This document shows positions 1 to 7,402 of a stretch of DNA of 64,000 nt, piece by piece. The position numbers and the translations under genes were made by a program. The first letter of the stretch is position 1. Each line of letters begins with the position of its first letter. The notes beneath the pieces were generated by a model, which was not told where the DNA came from, ran no database searches, and saw only the letters and a list, made by a program, of their open reading frames with translations. This stretch comes from Methylophilus methylotrophus DSM 46235 = ATCC 53528 (lineage in GTDB: Bacteria > Pseudomonadota > Gammaproteobacteria > Burkholderiales > Methylophilaceae): the NCBI RefSeq assembly GCF_000378225.1, contig NZ_KB905143.1:248001-312000 (forward strand), read 5' to 3'.

Positions 1-2030
1 TGAGCACCAACCCATTACTCGTTTTTAGTGGCCTGCCCAAATTTAATGATATCCGTCCCGAGCATGTGTCTCCGGCCATAGACAGTTTGCTGGCAGAGGG
101 GCGCGCCCTGGTTGAACAACTGGCCACAGCAACAGAGACGCCTGACTGGCAACACTTCGTGCAGCCGATTGAGGACTTTTCGGAGAAACTGTCGCGTAGC
201 TGGGGCCCGGTGGGACATATGAATGCCGTGGTCAACACGCCGGAATTGCGCGAAGCCTATAACGACAACCTGGCAAAACTGACCGACTTTTATAGCGACC
301 TGTCGCAGGACGAACGCCTGTATAACAAATACAAGGCGATCCAGGCCAGTGCCGAATACGCCCAACTCAGCCGGGCACAAAAGAAAATCATCGATAACGA
401 AGTGCGTGGTTTTAAACTCGGCGGTGCCGAGCTGCCACCCGCAGAAAAAGTACGCTTTAAAGAAATTGCCGAGCAACTGTCCAAACTGGGCAGCAAGTTT
501 GAAGAGAATATTCTGGACAACACGAATGACTTCAAGCATGTGGTTGCAGACGCTGCTGAGTTGACCGGCCTGCCTGATGACGCGCTGCAAGCAGCTGCGG
601 AAGCTGCAAAAGCGGACGGCCAGAGCGGTTACCTGTTTACCCTGCATTTCCCATCTTATATGCCGGTGATGCAGTATTGCGACAATCGCGCATTGCGCGA
701 AACGCTGTACCGCGCCTATGCCACGCGTGCATCCGAGTTCAGCAAACCGGAATGGGACAACACCCATTTAATTGCCGACCTGCTCAAACTGAAGCAGGAA
801 GAGGCGCAACTGCTGGGCTTTAAAAACTACGCAGAGCTGTCACTGGCCACCAAAATGGCCGATACACCACAACAGGTGATTGAGTTTCTGGATACACTGG
901 CCAAGCGCGCCAAACCTTATGCCGAAAAAGATATGGCCGAGCTTAAAGCCTACGCCGAGAAACTGGGCTTTAACGATATGCAAGCCTGGGACGTGGCCTA
1001 TATCAGCGAAAAACTGCGTGAAGAAAAATACGCATTCTCTGATCAGGAAGTGAAACAATACTTCCCGGAAGACAAAGTGCTGGCCGGATTATTTAAAGTG
1101 GTCGAAACCATTTTTGGCGTGCAGGTACGCAAAACCGACGCGCCCTTATGGCATAAGGATGCAAGTTTCTACGAGATCAGCGACCAGCAACGCCAACCGA
1201 TTGCCTACTTCTACCTCGACTTATATGCGCGTCATGGCAAACGTGGCGGCGCCTGGATGGACGAATGTATCACACGCCGTAAAACGGCCAGCGGCATTGA
1301 GCTGCCCGTCGCTTACCTGACCTGCAACTTCTCGGCCCCGGTCGGTGACAAGCCAGCCCTGTTTACGCACGACGAAGTCATTACGCTGTTCCATGAGTTT
1401 GGCCATGGCCTGCACCATATGCTGACACAGGTCGATGAATACAGCGTCTCTGGTATCAAAGGCGTGGAATGGGATGCCGTCGAGCTGCCTAGCCAGTTTA
1501 TGGAAAACTTCTGCTGGGAGTGGGATGTGCTGCGTCATATGACGGCACATGTTGATAGTGGCGAACAACTGCCACGCCCCTTGTTCGACAAAATGGTGGC
1601 CGCCAAAAACTTCCAGGCTGGCATGCAGACTGTGCGCCAGATTGAGTTCTCACTGTTTGATATGCGCCTGCACAGCAACTTTGACCCGGCGGGCAAGCAA
1701 ACCGCCCTGGACGTGCTAGAGCAAGTACGTGAAGAAGTGGCCGTATTACGCCCACCGAAGTGGAACCGCTTCCCCAACAGCTTTAGCCATATTTTTGCTG
1801 GTGGTTATGCCGCAGGCTATTACAGCTACAAGTGGGCAGAAGTACTCTCTGCAGACGCCTATAGCCTGTTTGAAGAATTGGGCGTATTGTCTGAAGAAGC
1901 GGGAAGCCGCTTTAAGAATGAGGTGCTGGCACAAGGTGGTGCACGTCCGGCCATGGAATCGTTTGTGGCCTTCAGAGGCCGCGAACCGAGCATGGATGCT
2001 TTGCTCAGGCATAATGGTATGTCACAATAA
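1..2030 (+). CDS. prlC: Oligopeptidase A (M3 family zinc metallopeptidase)
   Basis: Cytosolic zinc endopeptidase that degrades short peptides, including cleaved signal peptides. The reading frame is open from base 3 (Ser-Thr-Asn-Pro-Leu-Leu), and bases 1-2 are TG, so the start codon is almost certainly an ATG whose A lies one base outside the window; the protein would be 676 residues, normal for PrlC. An internal GTG at 66 is not the start because the codons before it match the family N-terminus. The zinc motif HEFGH falls at residues 465-469, with the third-ligand Glu region downstream. A terminator follows the stop. Family assignment is firm. Confidence 0.95.
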   Translation, partial: STNPLLVFSGLPKFNDIRPEHVSPAIDSLLAEGRALVEQLATATETPDWQHFVQPIEDFSEKLSRSWGPVGHMNAVVNTPELREAYNDNLAKLTDFYSDLSQDERLYNKYKAIQASAEYAQLSRAQKKIIDNEVRGFKLGGAELPPAEKVRFKEIAEQLSKLGSKFEENILDNTNDFKHVVADAAELTGLPDDALQAAAEAAKADGQSGYLFTLHFPSYMPVMQYCDNRALRETLYRAYATRASEFSKPEWDNTHLIADLLKLKQEEAQLLGFKNYAELSLATKMADTPQQVIEFLDTLAKRAKPYAEKDMAELKAYAEKLGFNDMQAWDVAYISEKLREEKYAFSDQEVKQYFPEDKVLAGLFKVVETIFGVQVRKTDAPLWHKDASFYEISDQQRQPIAYFYLDLYARHGKRGGAWMDECITRRKTASGIELPVAYLTCNFSAPVGDKPALFTHDEVITLFHEFGHGLHHMLTQVDEYSVSGIKGVEWDAVELPSQFMENFCWEWDVLRHMTAHVDSGEQLPRPLFDKMVAAKNFQAGMQTVRQIEFSLFDMRLHSNFDPAGKQTALDVLEQVREEVAVLRPPKWNRFPNSFSHIFAGGYAAGYYSYKWAEVLSADAYSLFEELGVLSEEAGSRFKNEVLAQGGARPAMESFVAFRGREPSMDALLRHNGMSQ

Positions 2031-2033
2031 CCC

Positions 2034-2066
2034 AAGCTAGGTCGTGCAGACCTGGCTTTTATTTTT
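2034..2066 (+). terminator. Rho-independent terminator after prlC
   Basis: A 10-bp stem (2034-2043 with 2049-2058, one G:U pair) with a 5-nt loop runs directly into TTTTATTTTT. It starts four bases after the prlC stop codon. Confidence 0.8.
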
Positions 2067-2087
2067 CACATACTCAAGGACCGCCCT

Positions 2088-2399
2088 ATGTTACACACAG
2101 CTCGCTGGCTTCTGATTGCAGTATGCCTCAGTTGTTCATACAGTTTTGCCGCCCAGCCTGCAGATGATGACATACAAGCCAAAACTGTTGAAGGCGACGA
2201 AGTGATCCTGCACTCCAATGGTTATTGGGAATTCAAGGATGCCAAAAAAGCAGAAGTCGCGAAAACCAAAGTAGAACAGTTTGAGCGCAGCAATAGTTGC
2301 CCCTTGGGGATGCGGCCAAGTTTTCTGGGCATAGGCCGCTGCATTGCCTATGATGACCCTATCCTCAAACGTGGCTCACTCAGCGGTAAAGGCCGTTAA
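2088..2399 (+). CDS. Small secreted protein of unknown function
   Basis: A 103-residue protein that I do not recognise as a named family. The N-terminus has a signal peptide (about residues 1-21: basic start, hydrophobic core, cleavage near AFAA-like FAAQP), so it is probably periplasmic. The mature part begins with an acidic stretch and contains a short VEGDEVILHSNGYWEF-like beta segment resembling small SH3-like or DUF3157-type periplasmic proteins, then a Lys/Glu-rich helix and two cysteines (near residues 71 and 85) that could form a disulfide. It stands alone between two terminators, so it is probably transcribed by itself. Function is not inferred. Confidence 0.7.
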   Translation: MLHTARWLLIAVCLSCSYSFAAQPADDDIQAKTVEGDEVILHSNGYWEFKDAKKAEVAKTKVEQFERSNSCPLGMRPSFLGIGRCIAYDDPILKRGSLSGKGR

Positions 2400-2404
2400 A
2401 CTTT

Positions 2405-2448
2405 AAAAGCACTAAAACAGGGCAATCATGGTTGCCCTGTTGCTTTTC
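2405..2448 (+). terminator. Rho-independent terminator after the small secreted protein
   Basis: A perfect 9-bp stem, ACAGGGCAA at 2417-2425 with TTGCCCTGT at 2432-2440, is extended by AAAAGCA/TGCTTTT pairing (2406-2412 with 2441-2447). The A and T tracts on both sides make it potentially bidirectional. Confidence 0.8.
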
Positions 2449-2577
2449 AATGCAAGCTGTTGGCGATGTCTTTATACAAACCTGCTTGCAAAGCGCTAGT
2501 GGACTGGCTTTGGCGCTGATGGCGCAGCGGGAACGTACCTTGCTTAAACGTAGCATTACCTTTAATGCTGAAGCATC

Positions 2578-3825
2578 ATGATTAACTCTCTCGATTTTGC
2601 GCGCCACGGTGATAAACAGAACTCGGCTTTCTTTGAAGAGTATCTGCAAAAACTGCTAGAAGAACGCGACCAGATGGGCCTGACCGACATGATTCAGGAG
2701 ATTGATGCGCTGATGATCACGGTGGACCCGGATCATTCGATCCAGTATATCGCCGAACTGTCTTTAATGACCTCTTACCATTACCTGGTGACACTGGAGA
2801 GTGAAAAGCACTGGACGCATATCTTGCGCATAGACCTCAACTCGCCGGATTTACTGGTGCGCGAAGTCAAGGACCCCAACCTGCGCGGCATTTTCCGCTC
2901 ACTCAACGAGATTTACCCGGTGGGCGCGCGTAAGCCTAATAGCCGCTATATGGGTGAGATTATCCGTGTCACCAATATGCATGAAGTGGTCAGACTACAG
3001 GAAGAACGCGAGTTCCGCTTCTTTACGCAGGACGAAGTGCGTAAGCTGGAACTGCCAGGCAATGTCGCGATCAGCAAGCCTTCGCCCTATACGCATAATA
3101 TTGTTGGCTATATGAAGCGCGAGCCAGGTGAGTTACGCGTGTATTCACTAGGCATCAGTACCATACGCCCGGATGTGCAGGCGGCTTACGAACAAGCCAA
3201 AGACCAACAGGCCAAGCTGCGGATTGACGACCTGATTTTGCCTGTGGACCATCTGGCCACGCGCGTGTATAGCCAGAACCGCGAAGTGGCGATCCTGGAA
3301 TACCTGTCCTGGTCCAGCTATTTTTTCTGGGGTGCTTACAATATCTGGGACCAGAACTCATCCACCAACGTCACCAAAAGTGCACATGGGTTTGCCGAAA
3401 CCAAAAGCCCGGCCAAAGTTTTTACTGCCAACAACACACCTTACTTCGTCAATCACCTGGAAAAACTGCCTTCGCCTACCGAGACCTTTGTCCGTAATTA
3501 TGGCCCACGCCTGCATCATATTGCCTTATCGGTGAAAGACGGCACGCGCGATGGCAAGGAGAATATCGATTTTGTGGTGGATGCGATTGCCAGCCAGGGC
3601 AAAGGCTTTTTACTCGATGTGATTGGCTCCAAGGAAGAAGGCCTGAAACAGATATTCTCTAATGCCTCAGAACATTCGTCACTGATTATCGAATACGTAC
3701 AACGCTATGACGGTTTTGATGGCTTTTTCACACGCGACAATGTGGCCAAACTGACGGAAGCCGCCGGGGTTGAAGAAGGTGTACTGGAAGCGCAAGCCAA
3801 GCTGAGCCAACTGGCAAGTAAGTAA
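2578..3825 (+). CDS. VOC-superfamily protein related to 4-hydroxyphenylpyruvate dioxygenase
   Basis: A 415-residue protein whose second half carries the three metal-ligand contexts of HPPD-type dioxygenases in the right order: PVDHLATRV (H225), RLHHIALSV (H314) and IIEYVQRYDGF (E372). HPPD and hydroxymandelate synthase use His-His-Glu to bind Fe(II). The first 215 residues do not look like the usual HPPD N-terminal half and are rich in charged helices. There are no tyrosine-catabolism genes nearby. The sequence supports a two-module VOC metalloprotein; the substrate is unknown. ATG at 2578 is the first start in frame, but its ribosome-binding site is weak. Confidence 0.7.
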   Translation: MINSLDFARHGDKQNSAFFEEYLQKLLEERDQMGLTDMIQEIDALMITVDPDHSIQYIAELSLMTSYHYLVTLESEKHWTHILRIDLNSPDLLVREVKDPNLRGIFRSLNEIYPVGARKPNSRYMGEIIRVTNMHEVVRLQEEREFRFFTQDEVRKLELPGNVAISKPSPYTHNIVGYMKREPGELRVYSLGISTIRPDVQAAYEQAKDQQAKLRIDDLILPVDHLATRVYSQNREVAILEYLSWSSYFFWGAYNIWDQNSSTNVTKSAHGFAETKSPAKVFTANNTPYFVNHLEKLPSPTETFVRNYGPRLHHIALSVKDGTRDGKENIDFVVDAIASQGKGFLLDVIGSKEEGLKQIFSNASEHSSLIIEYVQRYDGFDGFFTRDNVAKLTEAAGVEEGVLEAQAKLSQLASK

Positions 3826-3892
3826 TCTTGCCAGCGCACTGCTGATCACTTGCTTTATACTTTGGTTTTCTCTTTAGTGAGCGAGTCTCTCC

Positions 3893-4531
3893 ATGCATCA
3901 TGACTTCTGGCACCAGCGCTGGCAGAACCAGCAGATAGGCTTTCACCAGGATGAAATCAACCGGTTTTTGCTGGCACATTTCCAGGCTCTGGGGTTGCAG
4001 GCGGGTCAGCGCGTCTTTGTTCCGCTGTGCGGTAAATCGCTGGATATGCATTGGTTGCTGGCGCAAGGGTATCAGGTGGTTGGCGCTGAACTGAGCCAGT
4101 TAGCGGTGGACGCTTTTTTTACAGAGCTCAAACTCGCCCCAGAGATCACCCAATCAGGCCCACTGAGACATTATCGTACCGAGCAGATAGAAATATTTCA
4201 GGGTGATTTTTTCGCGTTAACGCAAGGCCAGCTAGGCTCGGTGGATGCTGTGTATGACCGCGCAGCCCTGATTGCCTTGCCTGATGAGATGCGCAAGCAA
4301 TATGTGCAGCACCTCATGAGCATCACGCAAACGGCACCACAATTATTGATCAGCTTTGAATATAACCAATCCCTGGTGCCTGGCCCACCGTTTAGTGTAA
4401 GCAAACCAGAAGTTAGCGCCCACTACGAGCCACACTATGTGCTGACAGAACTGGCCAGTACTCACCAAGAGAAAGGCATGAAGGGCCAATACCCCGCTGA
4501 AGAAACGGCCTGGTTACTGCGTCCGCGATAA
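3893..4531 (+). CDS. tpm: Thiopurine S-methyltransferase
   Basis: A 212-residue SAM-dependent methyltransferase of the TPMT family. In bacteria this enzyme methylates thiopurines and is linked to selenium and tellurium oxyanion methylation. Family hallmarks are visible: FWHQRWQNQQIGFHQDEIN at the N-terminus, the motif VPLCGKSLDMHWL (SAM-binding loop, about residues 43-55), VGAELSQLAV, and VYDRAALIALP further on. Length matches the bacterial family (about 215). Its last 18 bases overlap the 3' end of the convergent HAD phosphatase gene, so the two probably terminate within each other. Confidence 0.93.
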   Translation: MHHDFWHQRWQNQQIGFHQDEINRFLLAHFQALGLQAGQRVFVPLCGKSLDMHWLLAQGYQVVGAELSQLAVDAFFTELKLAPEITQSGPLRHYRTEQIEIFQGDFFALTQGQLGSVDAVYDRAALIALPDEMRKQYVQHLMSITQTAPQLLISFEYNQSLVPGPPFSVSKPEVSAHYEPHYVLTELASTHQEKGMKGQYPAEETAWLLRPR

Positions 4532-5185
4532 ATCGCATCCAACCAGGCTGTCATGGTGCTCCAGCCAGTGTTGCAAGCTTTCTACCACCTGGTGTGCGTT
4601 TGCCCGCACCTGCTCGCTGGGTTGCCTTAGGTCAGGCACCACCACCACACGCAAACCAGCCGCAATCGCCGCCTGTGCACCCAGCTCGCTGTCTTCAAAT
4701 GCGATACATTCCTCTGCGGGCAGCCCCAGTTTCTCCAGTGCGAGTAAATAAATATCAGGGTGCGGTTTGCCGCGCTTAACCTCCTGGCCACTCGTCACAT
4801 GGCTGAAATAATCCAGTACGCCGGTGTGCGTCAGCCGGTGTGTAATATGAGGAATGGGCGATGAAGACGCCACGCTACAAATAATCCCGTGCGACTTATA
4901 ATACTGTAACAATGCTTGCACGCCATCTTTCAATGGAAAAGCATGGTCTCGCGTTTCCAGGAAGGCATTCAGCCCCTGCATGACGTGTTGAAAGTTAGCT
5001 TCACTGCCCAATTGCTGCGTCATGAGCCGGGTGGAGTCTGACCATACGCGCCCAACGAGTTCCACATACTCGGCCTGTGTGTAGGTAATCCCTATGGTAG
5101 CTGCGGCCTGTATGCAGCCTTGCATAATAATGCGCTCGGAATCGATCAGCAGACCGTCCATATCAAAAATAGCTGCTTTAATCAC
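4514..5185 (-). CDS. HAD-superfamily phosphatase (beta-phosphoglucomutase-like subgroup)
   Basis: A 223-residue cytosolic HAD hydrolase with the nucleophile motif FDMDGLLIDSE (D8, D10), motif II SVASSSP, motif III Lys in KRGKPHPD and motif IV FEDSELGAQAA. The helical cap between motifs I and II has the size seen in beta-phosphoglucomutase and hexitol/2-deoxyglucose-6-phosphate phosphatases (YniC/HxpB-like). A sugar phosphate is the likely substrate, but the exact one cannot be read from sequence. It is convergent with tpm, overlapping by 18 bp. Confidence 0.88.
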   Translation of the reverse strand: MIKAAIFDMDGLLIDSERIIMQGCIQAAATIGITYTQAEYVELVGRVWSDSTRLMTQQLGSEANFQHVMQGLNAFLETRDHAFPLKDGVQALLQYYKSHGIICSVASSSPIPHITHRLTHTGVLDYFSHVTSGQEVKRGKPHPDIYLLALEKLGLPAEECIAFEDSELGAQAAIAAGLRVVVVPDLRQPSEQVRANAHQVVESLQHWLEHHDSLVGCDLSRTQ

Positions 5186-5460
5186 TTAAATAACACCCGC
5201 TACCAGACAAAACAGCATTTTATCGCGACTGCGTTGCGGTGAAACAGACACTTTCACGAATCGATCATTTATTTAAAATTTGCCCGCTTGAAATTCCTAC
5301 ACAACTTAACAAAGGCTGGTTAATATAAAACCACATGACACCAAGGTATTCAGGTTATGCATCACGGAACGTCATGCCATGAAGCGACCCGCCACAGGAT
5401 GGGAGCAGCAGCATGTGGCGGCAGTCAACAATAGCGAAGCATATCGTTAAGGAGACACCG

Positions 5461-6354
5461 ATGGATAAAGCAAAACTGTATACCTTGCGCTGGTCTGCCA
5501 TGCAAATTGCCAGATTATCCGCCGACCCCAAAGTGGATGCGCTGGCGCTTAGCCAGATTGAAATCCTCTCGCAATTGCTCGAAGAGCCTATGCCTGAAGA
5601 ATTCAGGCCGCCTGAACCACCGCGCCCCAGCTTGCATGTTGAAGAGGCAGCCCCGGCAAAAAAGCGCTACCCGCTCGGCGAAAAAAAATTGTGGTACCCC
5701 GAAGCCCTGACACGCACTGATATCAAACGTGCAGCGCAAGGAGAATACCCTAGAGGGTATCCTTATGGTGCCATCATCCACTTTACGGCCGGCCAATATT
5801 CCAAGGGCGTTGAAAATGCGGTCACCGCCATCTCAAGCAGCTCCTATTTTTTCTGCTGCATAGGCACCGACGGCAAGTTGGTACAGGCCAACCCGCTCAA
5901 CCAATGGGGCTATCATGCCGGGGAAAGTGCCTGGACCATTGATGGCGCAAAACGCACTGGGGTATCCAGTTTTTTGGTGGGGATTGAAATCACTAATCCC
6001 GGTCGGCTCGAAGTACATGACGGCAAGTTTTACACCTATTGGGATACTGGCCGCAAATACCCTTTGGATGCCAAAAAAGTACGCGTGATCACGCAAAACC
6101 AGGACAATATTCTGGCCGGTGCTTACTTGCCTTATACCAAAGCGCAGGAAACCACATTGATAGAATTTTTGTTGTGGGCCAAGGCCAACAACCCGAGCGT
6201 ATTTAACTTTGATTATGTGCTGGGCCATGACGAAGTGGCAGGCCCCAAAGGCATAGGACGCTGGCGAAAGAATGATCCTGGCGGTGCCTTGTCGATGACC
6301 ATGACGGAGTTCAGGCAGTTGCTGAAAGACGAATATAAAAAGCGTTACGGATAA
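5461..6354 (+). CDS. N-acetylmuramoyl-L-alanine amidase domain protein (Amidase_2)
   Basis: Predicted 297 residues, starting at ATG 5461 behind a good AAGGAGA ribosome site; an in-frame ATG at 5413 is less likely. The C-terminal 220 residues are an Amidase_2/AmpD-T7 lysozyme-type domain: AIIHFTAG (first zinc His), GYHAGES, GHDEVAG (second His) and KNDPGG (Asp ligand). Such enzymes cleave the bond between MurNAc and L-Ala in peptidoglycan. Residues 1-75 form a helical, then Pro/Glu-rich linker and there is no signal peptide, so export would need another route or the substrate is intracellular. An 8-bp dyad (5389-5396 with 5414-5421) lies in its leader. Confidence 0.85.
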   Translation: MDKAKLYTLRWSAMQIARLSADPKVDALALSQIEILSQLLEEPMPEEFRPPEPPRPSLHVEEAAPAKKRYPLGEKKLWYPEALTRTDIKRAAQGEYPRGYPYGAIIHFTAGQYSKGVENAVTAISSSSYFFCCIGTDGKLVQANPLNQWGYHAGESAWTIDGAKRTGVSSFLVGIEITNPGRLEVHDGKFYTYWDTGRKYPLDAKKVRVITQNQDNILAGAYLPYTKAQETTLIEFLLWAKANNPSVFNFDYVLGHDEVAGPKGIGRWRKNDPGGALSMTMTEFRQLLKDEYKKRYG

Positions 6355-6363
6355 GCACCAGGC

Positions 6364-6389
6364 AAAAAAATGCCCCGATAGATCGGGGC
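6364..6389 (-). terminator. Terminator for the minus-strand transglutaminase/ATP-grasp cluster
   Basis: A perfect 8-bp stem GCCCCGAT/ATCGGGGC (6372-6379 and 6382-6389) is followed on the minus strand by seven T (6370-6364). It lies 118 bp past the stop of the cluster and 10 bp past the plus-strand amidase stop. Confidence 0.75.
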
Positions 6390-6506
6390 GAATTGTGGAC
6401 TTACCTATCTCTCAAGACATTAGATTAAACAGTGTGCCCGCATACAGGTTTGATCAATATCAAAGGTTGGCTGAAAACACAGGAAAAACCCCGTTTTTGA
6501 TCGCGC

Positions 6507-7394
6507 TTAAGCCACCGCATATTCCAGTGGCGTCACAGTCACACTCACCGTGAGCTGCTGCGCGCCGCCTCCAAGCACCACGCCGCGCATCGGTGACACA
6601 TCACCAAAGTCGCGTCCCCAGGCCACTGTAATATGTTCCTGCTGGACCAAACAATTATTCGTTGGATCAAAGTCTACCCAACCATAGACCGGGCAATACA
6701 CAGACACCCAGGCGTGCGATGCGTCAGCACCGACCAGGCGCGGCTGGCCAGGGGGCGGATGGGTGAGGATATATCCGCTGACATAACGGCAAGCCAGACC
6801 AATAGAGCGTAAGGCGCCTAGCATCAGATGGGCAAAGTCCTGGCAGACGCCGCGGCGGCCTTCCAGCACCGTATCCAGTGGGGTGGAGATATCCGTGGCT
6901 TGGGGATCAAACTCAAACTCGGTATAAATTTTTTGCGTCAGCACCATGGCGGCGTCCAGCAATGGCCGCTGCGGCGTAAAACAGCTCAGGGCAAAGCTGG
7001 CCAGCGCTTCACTAAGGGTGACACGCGTGGTGGCATACACGTAGGGAGCAGCATCCAGGTGTTGGGTATCCTGATCTTTTAACAGGTGCTGCACCTGCTC
7101 CCAGGGCGGGCTTTGCACAAAATCACCCATCTGTGGCCGTGGCTGGATATCGACCTGGAACCTGGAGGTGACCTCAAGCGACTGGTGCGGCGTCAGGATG
7201 GTGAAATAGTCATTATTATTGCCAAAAAAGTCTTGCCGCCGCGACTGCTCGGCGGGTAGTGGCTCACAGGCCAGCGTAAAAGAAACGCATTGCTGAAAAG
7301 GCGTTTGCCGCGGCATGAGATGCAGCAATTGCTGTGATTGAATCACCGGCAAATCGTAGCTGTAAACAGTTTGATGTTCGACCTGGTAACGCAT
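6507..7394 (-). CDS. Transglutaminase-like cysteine protease-fold protein
   Basis: A 295-residue protein with the N-terminal bacterial transglutaminase beta domain and a C-terminal transglutaminase-like core. The catalytic triad is visible: GVCQDFAH (C184), ASHAWVSV (H227) and WVDFDPTNN (D243). No signal peptide. It ends a three-gene minus-strand cluster with an ATP-grasp/alpha-E protein (8 bp upstream) and a transglutaminase/DUF2126 protein. Clusters of this kind have been proposed to make and process an amide-linked peptide modification; that role is inferred from published genome-context work on ATP-grasp amidoligases, not shown here. Confidence 0.9.
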   Translation of the reverse strand: MRYQVEHQTVYSYDLPVIQSQQLLHLMPRQTPFQQCVSFTLACEPLPAEQSRRQDFFGNNNDYFTILTPHQSLEVTSRFQVDIQPRPQMGDFVQSPPWEQVQHLLKDQDTQHLDAAPYVYATTRVTLSEALASFALSCFTPQRPLLDAAMVLTQKIYTEFEFDPQATDISTPLDTVLEGRRGVCQDFAHLMLGALRSIGLACRYVSGYILTHPPPGQPRLVGADASHAWVSVYCPVYGWVDFDPTNNCLVQQEHITVAWGRDFGDVSPMRGVVLGGGAQQLTVSVTVTPLEYAVA

Positions 7395-7402
7395 CGTTTG
7401 CC

